The translations under genes were made by a program, and so were the position numbers. Below are positions 25,801 through 33,044 of a stretch of DNA of 33,443 nt, in pieces. Position 1 is the stretch's first letter, and every line of letters begins with the position of its first letter. Origin of the DNA: DAOPXV01 sp035352535 (lineage in GTDB: Bacteria > Muiribacteriota > UBA9980); NCBI GenBank assembly GCA_964545075.1, contig CAZJFS010000035.1, forward strand, positions 1-33,443, in the 5' to 3' direction. The notes beneath the pieces are model-generated. The model ran no database searches. It worked only from the letters and a program-made list of their open reading frames with translations, and was not told where the DNA came from.

Positions 25801-28469
25801 ACAACTGGATAAGTAAAATGGCTTTAGGCGGATTTGCGGAAAGCATATATTTTCTGCACCCCGGCGAAGAAGACGATTATTTCGAAAAGAAATTTGAAAA
25901 AGCGCTCAAATTTTTCCGGCGCATTAATCTGTCCTCGGCTTATGCCGCAGCCACCGGCTATAATGCTAACATACTCGTTCTGCCCGAATATTCGTCGGAA
26001 TGGAAAAGCATCGTGAAAAAATTTTCCCAGAACAACAAAAAAATAGGTCATTTCTTTATTGACGACCGTCAGGTCCTCTCAAATTTCGACAGATCGGAAT
26101 TTTCACCGGAAATGCCGGCGCTTATTATAGACTCCGCGACCGAGATCGAACCTTATCTCGCAACGCTAGATTGCGCCCTTATAAATTATCCCACGGCGGA
26201 TTTTGAAAAAGCCAAATCAAAGCTTAAGGTTTTGCGCAACATAATCATGAAATATAATGTCGACATATTCTGGATCATAATCTCAAGCGTCATATACGAA
26301 AGTTATTTCACGGAAAAAACTGATCAATTCGGCAAAACGAATGCCGTCAACGTTTTTTTGAACGAGATCGAATACTGTCATTCATTTTCAGGGCGCTCCG
26401 AAAACACCGATTTTTTGAGGTCGCTTCCTGAAATAAATTCTTACGAAGAGGTCCCCGAAAACTATATTCCTGACTGGGGAACAGTTCTGATTGAAAAACA
26501 ATGGCGATCTTATTTCAAAAAATTCTGGAGCAAGAACGGCCATCTTATAGCAAACGGCGATTGCCGGACGGTACTTGGCGAATCCGACAGGCCCCTCTCT
26601 TATATCCTGCTATCGATTTGCCGTGAACTCGCGCTTGATAAACAAAGAAAAAATATCTGCGTCTATTTCCCCGATGAATCAGAACTTGGATTTTTCGAAA
26701 AAAACCTTTCTTCGATATTATTACTGGCCGGTTACACTAAAGATCAAGGTTTACAGATAACGCTCATCAAAAACGATAGTTTACCCGGCTTGAACGCCGC
26801 CTTTAAAAACATCGCTTCTTCCGGAGCGCATTTTTTTACATTCGGATCTTCAGGAATAAATTTTAATTCGCTTTCATTCCAGATATTAAAATATTTCAGA
26901 TGGGCCGAATTTTCGCGTTCGTTTAAAAACATCTCGATTTTCACATCCGTAAATCCTGTAGAAACAGTATTTTCAAGCGAAGCTTCACAGGGATTCATCA
27001 ACATAAATCAGACCGGTGGCCTTCCGGCGGCCGCATGCGGAAAAATCCCGAGATCGCGGTTAACGCTCAACAATATAGATGGTTTTCATGACATCATGAC
27101 AAATTCCGAAAACGGAGCGCCGGCGCTTCATATAATATGCTGTGAATCTCTCGAAGAACGCAATATTCGCGAAATGCTTCAGGCCAAAATATCGAAAAGC
27201 CGCGACAAAAAAGAGACGTTTTACATACATTATGAGCGCGGCAGAGCTTTCTTCAAGAAAACCCTGGCCGAAAAATGCCACGGCTATAGTTCCGTCAATA
27301 TTTATCTTTTAAGAACGGCCCATTCCGTTTTCGATTCTGCGGTTTTTTCATCCGCGGCAGATTCTTTTTGCTCCGCTTCATCCATAAAACTTTTCGATAT
27401 TTTCATTGAAAGCGGATACAATTCTCGAAAACCAGCCATGTCGCTATATCAGAGCGTTTGCTATCTTGACCTGCTGCTAAAAGGGCGCAATCGCGAAAAG
27501 ATCGATATCAATTCTTCCGAAATCGCCTCTTTCATGCCTATCGGAGTTTTTTCACACGCGGCAGCTTCGAGAGCTCTCGCGGTTTTAGCGGAAAGCGGCA
27601 GAATATCATTATCTGAAACGGAAGGCCAGGCTTACTTTAACAGGCTTAATATAACACGTGAAACTTTTTTGGCGCTTAAAAAAAGCGGAGCGGTCGAAAC
27701 GCTTTCCGAAAACGACTTTGAAAACGAAAACGTTATAGATGTCGCCTCCGGCTTAATATCAGGAAAATTCATAATAAAAAACGAGGACGACTTCATCGAC
27801 AAAGTTTCCCGCGAATCTGAAAATTTCATAAAGATCTCGATAGGGCTTCGCGCTTCATTCGACGAAGGCATTAAAAACCTTAAAAAAGCTTCCGAAACCC
27901 GAAAAATAATGCTGGCATGCCTTTATGATATCGAGGGGTATTCCTCCGGCCAATGGGTTTCACTCCCGTTTCTCGACAACAGAACCTTTTCGTACAATGA
28001 TTATTACTATGCCCGCGAGATCTGTCCTCTCATCTGGCACTCCATCTGCGAAATAAAGCGAATGGGCGGATCCGACCCGGCAATCAGGCCGGCCGGAAAA
28101 TCCGGAAACGTTGAATATAAATCGGAACGGATATCGGATTCGCTTGTCGAAATCTTCGCCGCTCTGCAGATATTAAATACCCGTATAAATCTTGATGAAA
28201 CGGCAGTCGGCCTTGACGACATAGTAGCCATATTGGTTGAAGAGCGGCGTAAAAGCGGCGCCGCCACCAAATCAGAGATCCGTCCGTCTTACGTCCTCAA
28301 ACTTCTCAGGCAGCTTTTCCTATACGGCCTTATAAATCTTAAAATATGCTCTCTTCCCAGAACCGACGGCATGATACGCATAGAACCGCTCGATGGCGCC
28401 AGAAATATCGATTATAAAAGCTTTCTGGAAGCGTGCAATTCCATCGCCAGACGCTGCGGAACCCTTTAA
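22881..28469 (+). CDS. Giant cytoplasmic TPR protein of unknown function (1862 aa)
   Basis: 1862 aa, not recognised. No signal peptide or clear TM segment. Residues about 60-460 are TPR-like (YEQARRSFMASLKYERAYPYASLFLARI, YEAAFEYYKEAT, FNEALYYLIKADHS). The long remainder alternates hydrophobic strands and helices like several Rossmann or P-loop-type folds, but I find no Walker A. A Cys cluster, C784-C786-C789-C795 (CDCFNCSEQSFC), could bind Zn or an Fe-S cluster. Segments NIHIFVPTSKMD (about 685) and NICVYFPDESEL (about 1257) look alike, hinting at an internal duplication. Late winged-helix-like stretches lie near 1535-1590 and 1770-1825 (YVLKLLRQLFLYGLINLK). A degenerate helicase or nucleic-acid-processing protein is one guess, held weakly. 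The 1-nt overlap with the hydrolase gene shows translational coupling, although its partners are exported. Confidence 0.75.
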   Translation: MDSIYSLTVRILEKFFSKNQVREDVLSLANALSRSDFKKGGELSAKLIYESGLDINDDGPYGHFKYEMEFASGICEYMQKNYEQARRSFMASLKYERAYPYASLFLARIAEAEGRNEEALSYIAGVERSFEAYYYFRMAALRLRLSIQDYDSVYSGTRRLIAEFEAADGELKLLPAVQFVFLDSTVLNDLFKKSFTCADFLFDLLYIAAEAGFNLEKYEAAFEYYKEATSASSSQAVKIECYYKMASCKIRVADLKTAQSLLEKVVETDSVSSGALKYYQGALLDLANIYEFHFADTDSALKILMKYLESAGEDIDAACRAGRMLFDAGRFNEALYYLIKADHSAMSNDAELSLLIARCYFNASMYERSLEAAEKALSDIKSQGISSMADNGYECRTRLLLIKNLLLLERLEKASEEATKLSDDNIDSSIRYECIKIKRFLEQYKMSAIFIVISGFNCENADMNFTATVFRGFLESVSYNEKNAAGLKEKLKERIEGCIIWFSRGAPPELIVETYREFPGVAIICDDHLPCLDSGVFGISLKENPFNCKKMSALIESAAIVVSMFATINMERMPQLFVPDQFAAAGMQALTIHKTGMLLFYKMFAASRQQFELIISYCGVSRIEKTVHDERRVKSLWPFIINFKNIDMSQMTSPGREHYLVYSCDDIFIYNYFRCFARRIEERGNIHIFVPTSKMDHLIQMTEFILKKLEYKNIDMQCYEDISDALCIKKVNSLLASDLSNTESSYNVIMAVIFIGAGFATKSEISKFLNPDLCEKIGFLNSDCDCFNCSEQSFCRAAAYIASYTEETPDRRKVRFSPYSNYHVMTSGQNGSKAFPAGSTFIFCDLPAFYDHSSNFFRKAIDIDALIEFLWKYASETSEPVSGACRAILNAISDFLNCVPEGILSYFNEELFRKLYFNASPFLNEISASGKNISPEFTKFAGACIEYKENSSAAGFDSFISSVGGRREILIRYDNWISKMALGGFAESIYFLHPGEEDDYFEKKFEKALKFFRRINLSSAYAAATGYNANILVLPEYSSEWKSIVKKFSQNNKKIGHFFIDDRQVLSNFDRSEFSPEMPALIIDSATEIEPYLATLDCALINYPTADFEKAKSKLKVLRNIIMKYNVDIFWIIISSVIYESYFTEKTDQFGKTNAVNVFLNEIEYCHSFSGRSENTDFLRSLPEINSYEEVPENYIPDWGTVLIEKQWRSYFKKFWSKNGHLIANGDCRTVLGESDRPLSYILLSICRELALDKQRKNICVYFPDESELGFFEKNLSSILLLAGYTKDQGLQITLIKNDSLPGLNAAFKNIASSGAHFFTFGSSGINFNSLSFQILKYFRWAEFSRSFKNISIFTSVNPVETVFSSEASQGFININQTGGLPAAACGKIPRSRLTLNNIDGFHDIMTNSENGAPALHIICCESLEERNIREMLQAKISKSRDKKETFYIHYERGRAFFKKTLAEKCHGYSSVNIYLLRTAHSVFDSAVFSSAADSFCSASSIKLFDIFIESGYNSRKPAMSLYQSVCYLDLLLKGRNREKIDINSSEIASFMPIGVFSHAAASRALAVLAESGRISLSETEGQAYFNRLNITRETFLALKKSGAVETLSENDFENENVIDVASGLISGKFIIKNEDDFIDKVSRESENFIKISIGLRASFDEGIKNLKKASETRKIMLACLYDIEGYSSGQWVSLPFLDNRTFSYNDYYYAREICPLIWHSICEIKRMGGSDPAIRPAGKSGNVEYKSERISDSLVEIFAALQILNTRINLDETAVGLDDIVAILVEERRKSGAATKSEIRPSYVLKLLRQLFLYGLINLKICSLPRTDGMIRIEPLDGARNIDYKSFLEACNSIARRCGTL

Positions 28470-28571
28470 ACAAATATGTAAATTACCATTCTTAATTCAT
28501 TACAGATAAATCGGTTTATTATAAGTTGAGAACAAATAGTATTTTCCATACAAAACATAAAAGAGCCATAA

Positions 28572-28612
28572 AATTAAAAAGGCCCGCGTTTTTAGCGCAA
28601 GCCTTTTTAATT
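28572..28612. terminator. Rho-independent terminator closing the TPR operon
   Basis: AATTAAAAAGGC (28572-28583) pairs perfectly with GCCTTTTTAATT (28601-28612), with an inner CGCG/GCGC-type helper and a T-rich loop. The plus-strand U tract is contained in the 3' arm. It lies about 100 nt after the stop of the giant TPR gene and could act on both strands. Confidence 0.85.
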
Positions 28613-28999
28613 CAATGGATTTTATCAAATTGTAAATTCGCCGTATAATATGTGGTCTGATACGAGTTGTTTCGAATCTTTATTTTAATACCGAGTTGCT
28701 ATTTTTGCTACAATGACGTCTATGCCAACTAAAATTCTTCGTTTGATGCTACGACTAAATGCTACGAATGTTAATGCCTCGCTAAATTGCGGGCTTTCAT
28801 GAATGAACGTTTGCGTTCGGTTTTAAAATAATGCATCCGAGTTGTTATAAAGAACTGTGTCTTATTGCTTTTTAAATGCTTTAGTTACCCATTGAAATGT
28901 ACGCTTGAATTTATTTATTTTCTTTTTTCACTTGATTTTTTCCGCCTGTTGATAATTATTATCGTCAGAAAAATTAAATCACTTAACAAAAATACCGGA
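28613..28999. other. Gene-poor stretch with apparently decayed coding sequence
   Basis: No intact gene is visible. On the minus strand, about 28 codons just before the terminator read protein-like (with KIRNNSYQTTYYTANLQFDK) and stop with TGA near 28618. Further upstream, fragments such as FKTERKRSFMKARNLARH are broken by stops and frame changes. A short palindrome GAACGTTTGCGTTC lies near 28805-28820, and CGAGTTG occurs three times. I read this as a decayed gene or degraded mobile sequence and cannot name a family. A 67-aa plus-strand reading frame across 28865-29068 is hydrophobic and is not supported. Confidence 0.35.
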
Positions 29000-29143
29000 T
29001 TAAATTACGGCACCTTTGTTAAGGTAATTGGTGAGGATCCCGCGGACAAAATTTTCGGGCTTTACTAAATTTACTCCAACCATTTCATGATTTACTTCTA
29101 CGTCTGAATATCCATTTTCTTTAAGGAATATTTCTATCGTCAT
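29000..29143 (-). CDS. Small protein of 47 aa, unknown function
   Basis: ATG at 29143 to TAA at 29000-29002. It reads MTIEIFLKENGYSDVEVN, then HEMVGVNLVKPENFVRG and a short hydrophobic-polar end. AAAAGGAG lies 9 nt before the ATG, the best ribosome-binding site in this part of the window. An ATG at 29152 would give three more residues but leaves no spacing. A hairpin with 9-bp arms CTTAACAAA (28982-28990) and TTTGTTAAG (29015-29023) straddles the stop. The family is unknown. It could be a genuine small protein or the N-terminal stub of a longer gene whose remainder decayed in 28613-28999. Confidence 0.5.
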   Translation of the reverse strand: MTIEIFLKENGYSDVEVNHEMVGVNLVKPENFVRGILTNYLNKGAVI

Positions 29144-29184
29144 ATGCTTCATCTCCTTTTAGTAAGTTCCGTTTGTCGCAAGTT

Positions 29185-29200
29185 ATGTAAAACTTATCGG
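29185..29200 (-). repeat. 16-bp direct repeat, copy 1
   Basis: The minus strand reads CCGATAAGTTTTACAT, 42 nt upstream of the 47-aa ORF and 17 nt beyond the stop of the lipoprotein gene. An identical copy lies at 29710-29725, so the pair brackets the lipoprotein gene. Confidence 0.7.
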
Positions 29201-29216
29201 ACGAAAATTCATTTTT

Positions 29217-29711
29217 TTAATAGCTATTTTTATCAAGGTTTGTAATATTTTCACCGTTAGGTTTTAAAACCATAGTGTTCACGCGCGAATCGTCCTGATA
29301 GGTCAGCGTTATTTCAGAGCCTTTATAATTATCTATAACTTCCATGGTTTCATCAAATATGACCGATTTCGCGGGCAATATATCGCCCATATATATAACG
29401 TGATCATCATAAACGCTGCCGTTGGCGCCATATATTCTAACTCTTATGGTCGGGGAATACGCGGCCACGCCGCCATAATTAAATATTTCGCCGCCCACGA
29501 AATACGTACGTTTCGCGGTTCCCTCTATCGTATAGCCGCCGCCAAAATGCTCGTTTTTAAGTACAAGCACGGGATTGGCGGCATCGCTGTATGGCGAATC
29601 GGTCGTGACCGACTGTATCTTGCTTTCCATGCATCCAAGCGTAAGCGACGCAGTAGCGACGAGTACTGTAAAAATCATTTTTATGGATGTTTTAACGCTT
29701 TTATACTTCAT
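29217..29711 (-). CDS. Lipoprotein with FxLYD-like domain
   Basis: 164 aa from the ATG at 29711. An upstream in-frame ATG at 29783 would add 24 residues, but would spoil the signal peptide and run into the divergent gene start. The chosen start gives a lipoprotein signal peptide ending in the lipobox LTLGC, with C27 as the lipidated residue. The mature part carries YFVGGEIFNYGGVAAYSPTI, then a VRIYGANGSV strand and LPAKSVIFDETM. This is the layout of FxLYD/DUF3426-like Ig domains ('GEVxNxGxxxAxxVxVxxxLYDxxG...L.PGxxxxF'). It should sit on the membrane facing the periplasm; function unknown. No Shine-Dalgarno is visible. The minus-strand repeat at 29710-29725 runs into the start codon, and TATAAT at 29767-29772 lacks a good -35. 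Confidence 0.75.
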   Translation of the reverse strand: MKYKSVKTSIKMIFTVLVATASLTLGCMESKIQSVTTDSPYSDAANPVLVLKNEHFGGGYTIEGTAKRTYFVGGEIFNYGGVAAYSPTIRVRIYGANGSVYDDHVIYMGDILPAKSVIFDETMEVIDNYKGSEITLTYQDDSRVNTMVLKPNGENITNLDKNSY

Positions 29712-29725
29712 GTAAAACTTATCGG
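29710..29725 (-). repeat. 16-bp direct repeat, copy 2
   Basis: An exact second copy of CCGATAAGTTTTACAT on the minus strand. Its last two bases are the first two of the lipoprotein start codon, so it occupies the place where a ribosome-binding site should be. Confidence 0.7.
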
Positions 29726-29742
29726 TTAAAAACAAATTTTTC

Positions 29743-29771
29743 TTTAAAATTAAGTACACATATGGTATTAT
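29743..29771 (+). promoter_or_regulatory. Candidate promoter of the STAND-like gene
   Basis: TTTAAA (29743-29748) and TATTAT (29766-29771) are 17 nt apart and end 6 nt before the ATG at 29778. If used, the transcript would be nearly leaderless, which would agree with the absence of a Shine-Dalgarno site. Both hexamers deviate from consensus. Confidence 0.35.
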
Positions 29772-29777
29772 ATATAT

Positions 29778-32339
29778 ATGCATAGTTTAAATTCCATAGA
29801 CAGGTCAAAGTTTTTTGCTGAACTGGGCACAACCTTCAGATCACACTCGGCGCCGTTTGTCACGATCGTAAGAACTTCTGCGGCGGGAGATGAAATATCC
29901 GCCTTTTGCGCTGAATTTTCCAGAAAAACCGATAATACGGTATATCTTGAAGGAGAAGCCGATTCAGTCCATCCGTTTATGGTCCCATACCGCCCCTTTT
30001 TTTATGCGATATATTGCTCGAGGCCCGATTATGATAATTTTCGAGAGATAGACTATAATAGGGTCGAAAAGCTCGCTTTCGCTTTAGGCATTTCAAGCGA
30101 GGCCGAAAAGCCTAAATTTTCAATATTCGAGACAATGAAAAGCTTTTACGGCTTCAAGCATGAAGCCAAGGACTCTCCGACCAGAATGAAAATATTTCAG
30201 GAAATTGCGAATGTTTTTTCGTACATGGCGCGCCGGGGAGATATGGTCTTTCATATAAAAAACGCCGATAAGATCGATCCCGACACCGCCGAACTCATAA
30301 ATTTCATTTGCAGAAACCTGAAAGAGCATAAGATACTCATAATATTATCTCATAACGAAGGCTCTCCAATACCTGAAGAAATGAAAAAGGTATTCAATGA
30401 TTTTATATTCGGGCATTACGATTTTCCCTGTGAGGCCCAAACAACTTCAACAGCGGATATTTTCGTCGGGCTTTCAAGCGAAGCGGTATCGGCTTTAAAA
30501 GTTTCCTCCATATTTTATAACGATTTCAGTATATCCGACATGGCCGCATGCCTTGAAAAAACTGATAAAGAGGTCCTGCCGGCGCTCGCTGAACTTACGG
30601 AAAAAGGTTTTATTTCCGAATCTTCATACCGCGGAATTTTCAGATACTGCCTGCCGCGGATTAAATCGGATATACTAAAAACTCTTCCCGCCAATGACTT
30701 TAAAAAATATAACGCGGCGATACTTTCACGTTTCAGTAAAAACATCATCGGGATTCCCGACATAGGTCTAAGCAGGCTTGTTTATCACGCCTTGAACATT
30801 GAAGATTACGCGACGGTTTCCGCTATAGCTTCCCGGCTCGCGATCTCGCTCTGCGAGGTTGGCTGCCCCAATAACGCGCTTAAATTGATAAAATTCATGG
30901 AATATATAATATTTCATAAAAAAAACGAAAATATTTCCGCGTCTCTCAGATCTGAAATATATATCATCCATGGCCAGATATACATAATTCTTGGAAAATA
31001 CGAAAAGGCCTTTGAGTTTTTCACGAAGCTTCACGGCCGTCTTGCGCCGCTATTCAAAGACAACGCAAACGAACTGAAGCGCTTCGACATACAGATAAAT
31101 AAGTGGCTGGGATTGATAGCGCTTTTAAAACCTTCGCTTCCATCTCTTAAGGAAAACGTCCCGCTTAAATATTTCACCACCGCCATGGCGCTCGACGTAT
31201 CATCCTCCCGCAACCGCATCGAATGTAATAACCTTATAGCTCTTTATAATTATCAGATCGGCGACCTTGAAAAAGCCTCGATATTCTATCGCGACAACGT
31301 AAAGATGCTCTCGATGGAAAAAGATAATGCTTCGCTCTGGCTTGAAGCCGATTCGACAATGCGCGGCCTCTCATCCGTCTGCCTCCGCCAGGGCGAATTT
31401 CGAAAAGCGCTTGCATACATTAAAAAGTGCGAAGACGGATGCGCGAAAAGCGGAAACAAAAAGCCGCTCGCCAACACTTACCATTACATGGGAATGATTT
31501 ATCATAATCGCGGCGATTTTTTGGAAGCGGTAAATTACTACGAACACGGCATAGCCGTGCTCGAAGAAATTTCAGATAAAATGGGGCAGAGCCGTATATG
31601 GACCTCGCTTGGCGTAACGTTTTTCAATCAGGCAAAGTATCGCGAAGCGCTTTCATATTTCAACAAAAGCCTCGATGTGGCGGTGCGTTCGAGCAACAAA
31701 AAGGCCATCGCCATACTAAATGGCAACAGCGCGCGTATATACGCTCTTTTAAACGATCTCGACAGAGCTTATACCGCCCTTAACGAAGACCTCTCAATAC
31801 TCAATGAAACGCATGACCGTTTCGGCCTGGCTTACGCTAACGCCTATCTCGGCGACGTCCATTTCATGGCCGGAAAGATCGACGAAGCCCGCGAAAGTTA
31901 TAAGGCGTCCTATGAAATATCCGTTAAAAGCCAGTTTTTAACGCCCCAGATTCTTTCCTCGCTCGGCCTGCTTCAATGCATGCCGGAAGAGCTTGTGGCG
32001 CCCGAAGGAAAAAAACTCGTCGAAGAACTTTTAATGATCGACAGCCGCGAGATCGACACAATTTCAAAATCGCTTATTTTAAGAGCCAGAGCGATGCACG
32101 AATCCGCGTGCGGCATATATCATCGCGCAACCTGTTTCGTAAATCAGGCTCTCATAAATTTTGAAAAACTTAACATGCCGCTCGAAACGGCGCTTTGTCT
32201 GATAGATGAAGGAAAACTGTTAAGACTTAACAATCAGGCGGACGCCGCGCGCGAAAGAATGGACGCCGCGGTCAAGCTTTTTGAAAGCATAGACGCCAGA
32301 TATTACGTTGATAAATATAAAACGGCCCGAATCAAATAA
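29778..32339 (+). CDS. STAND-like pseudo-ATPase with C-terminal TPR array
   Basis: 853 aa, cytoplasmic. Residues about 20-215 align by pattern with the AAA_16/STAND NTPase module of MalT- and AfsR-like regulators. Residues 156-174 (MVFHIKNADKIDPDTAELI) occupy the Walker B site usually written hhhhDDhxWxDPxTLxLL, and LIILSHNE (about 188-195) takes the sensor-strand position. The P-loop position (about 29-40) reads IVRTSAAGDEIS: the GxGK(T/S) Lys and Thr are replaced by Asp and Glu, and the first Walker B Asp is Lys. Nucleotide hydrolysis is therefore unlikely. About 232-305 is a winged-helix module (SISDMAACLEKTDKEVLPALAELTEKGFI). From about 330 to the end there are about ten TPRs (for example ANTYHYMGMIYHNRGDFLEAVNYYEHG). 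There is no LuxR or other DNA-binding tail. It is probably a signalling scaffold. It overlaps the convergent peroxiredoxin by 8 nt. Confidence 0.75.
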   Translation: MHSLNSIDRSKFFAELGTTFRSHSAPFVTIVRTSAAGDEISAFCAEFSRKTDNTVYLEGEADSVHPFMVPYRPFFYAIYCSRPDYDNFREIDYNRVEKLAFALGISSEAEKPKFSIFETMKSFYGFKHEAKDSPTRMKIFQEIANVFSYMARRGDMVFHIKNADKIDPDTAELINFICRNLKEHKILIILSHNEGSPIPEEMKKVFNDFIFGHYDFPCEAQTTSTADIFVGLSSEAVSALKVSSIFYNDFSISDMAACLEKTDKEVLPALAELTEKGFISESSYRGIFRYCLPRIKSDILKTLPANDFKKYNAAILSRFSKNIIGIPDIGLSRLVYHALNIEDYATVSAIASRLAISLCEVGCPNNALKLIKFMEYIIFHKKNENISASLRSEIYIIHGQIYIILGKYEKAFEFFTKLHGRLAPLFKDNANELKRFDIQINKWLGLIALLKPSLPSLKENVPLKYFTTAMALDVSSSRNRIECNNLIALYNYQIGDLEKASIFYRDNVKMLSMEKDNASLWLEADSTMRGLSSVCLRQGEFRKALAYIKKCEDGCAKSGNKKPLANTYHYMGMIYHNRGDFLEAVNYYEHGIAVLEEISDKMGQSRIWTSLGVTFFNQAKYREALSYFNKSLDVAVRSSNKKAIAILNGNSARIYALLNDLDRAYTALNEDLSILNETHDRFGLAYANAYLGDVHFMAGKIDEARESYKASYEISVKSQFLTPQILSSLGLLQCMPEELVAPEGKKLVEELLMIDSREIDTISKSLILRARAMHESACGIYHRATCFVNQALINFEKLNMPLETALCLIDEGKLLRLNNQADAARERMDAAVKLFESIDARYYVDKYKTARIK

Positions 32340-32769
32340 AACTGATAACAAGCTCTTTTAGTTCCTCCGCACCCATATATGTGAGCGGAAGGCGCTCCTT
32401 TACTGCGGCAACAACGGCCCCGCCTTTAGCGACAACGATTCCGCGCCCAGCGAGCGTTAATGTCATCATTCCAAAATAATCGAAAAGCTCTTTGCCGGGG
32501 TCCGAAACGAGCTTGAATTTAAAACCGTAACGCTTCGAAAACTCTTCGTGGCTTTTTTCCGTATCGGGCGAAACGGCTATGAAAATAACGCCTTCCATTT
32601 CAACAAGTTCTTTATTTGAATTATATGAGCAAAGCTGTTTCGTGCAGACCGGAGTAAAATCGCCTGGATAAAAAATAATGACCGTGATTTTATCGCCGGC
32701 AACGCCGTTAAGGACGGGCGGAAGCGGTTTCCCTATTATCGATTCATTTTCAGCCCTGAAAAATGACAT
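32332..32769 (-). CDS. Peroxiredoxin of the Bcp (AhpC/TSA) type
   Basis: 145 aa. It reduces hydrogen peroxide and organic hydroperoxides using thioredoxin. The active-site motif PGDFTPVC (Pxxx(T/S)xxC) gives the peroxidatic C42. C47, five residues on, is the usual resolving Cys of atypical two-Cys Bcp enzymes. R109 is a plausible catalytic Arg. Thioredoxin-fold strands VIIFYPG, VIFIAVSPDT and GIVVAKGGAVV are in order. The length is slightly short of the usual 150-160. AAGGGG lies about 9 nt before the ATG. It is 27 nt downstream of tRNA-Pro on the same strand and may share its promoter. Confidence 0.92.
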   Translation of the reverse strand: MSFFRAENESIIGKPLPPVLNGVAGDKITVIIFYPGDFTPVCTKQLCSYNSNKELVEMEGVIFIAVSPDTEKSHEEFSKRYGFKFKLVSDPGKELFDYFGMMTLTLAGRGIVVAKGGAVVAAVKERLPLTYMGAEELKELVISFI

Positions 32770-32795
32770 AAAAAAGACCCCTTATAAAACAAAAA

Positions 32796-32869
32796 TCGGG
32801 GCGAGAGGACTTGAACCTCCGACCCCTTGCACCCCATACAAGTGCGCTAGCCAACTGCGCTACGCCCCG
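32796..32869 (-). tRNA. tRNA-Pro (anticodon GGG)
   Basis: A complete 74-nt cloverleaf. The acceptor stem CGGGGCG pairs with CGCCCCG, with discriminator A. The D arm is GCGC/GCGC, the anticodon stem CTTGT/GCAAG (one G-U), loop ATGGGGT with anticodon GGG at 32833-32835. The T arm is GGAGG/CCTCT with loop TTCAAGT. C1-G72 and A73 are the known bacterial tRNA-Pro identity elements. The CCA end is not encoded, so it must be added by nucleotidyltransferase. Confidence 0.95.
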
Positions 32870-32883
32870 ATTTTGTAAGGTTA

Positions 32884-32912
32884 ATTATACACGCTTCCAA
32901 CGAAAAAGTCAA
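32884..32912 (-). promoter_or_regulatory. tRNA-Pro promoter
   Basis: On the minus strand TTGACT (32907-32912) and TATAAT (32884-32889) are exactly 17 nt apart, with the -10 ending 14 nt before the mature tRNA 5' end. It may also drive the peroxiredoxin gene downstream, since no stem-loop separates them. Confidence 0.8.
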
Positions 32913-32967
32913 TATATTTCTAAATTAATTATGAAAAAAATAATATTGATTTTTTATTTGAAAAAAA

Positions 32968-32996
32968 TTGAATGTTGCCTGTATTTTATGTATAAT
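32968..32996 (+). promoter_or_regulatory. Promoter of the exported hydrolase gene
   Basis: TTGAAT (32968-32973) and TATAAT (32991-32996) are exactly 17 nt apart, with an AT-rich upstream tract. The leader would be about 40 nt. It diverges from the tRNA-Pro promoter. Confidence 0.7.
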
Positions 32997-33044
32997 ATAT
33001 ATATAATTTTTCGTTATTTGAGAAATAAAGGGCGTGAAGTATTA

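Noticed and set aside
22881..28469. Calling the giant protein a RecQ- or RecJ-like helicase/exonuclease
   Set aside because: The Cys cluster and winged-helix-like segments are suggestive, but no Walker A, DEAH-type or DHH motif could be found, so the name is not justified.
28865..29068. 67-codon plus-strand frame with a hydrophobic centre
   Set aside because: No ribosome-binding site, composition follows AT-rich DNA, and the opposite strand holds a better-initiated small ORF.
29711..29783. N-terminal extension of the lipoprotein to the ATG at 29783
   Set aside because: The added 24 residues precede a complete lipoprotein signal peptide and would overlap the divergent gene start; the ATG at 29711 is the sensible start.
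32678..32878. Plus-strand frame of 66 codons spanning the peroxiredoxin start and the tRNA
   Set aside because: It runs antisense through a complete tRNA-Pro cloverleaf and the start of a clear peroxiredoxin gene.
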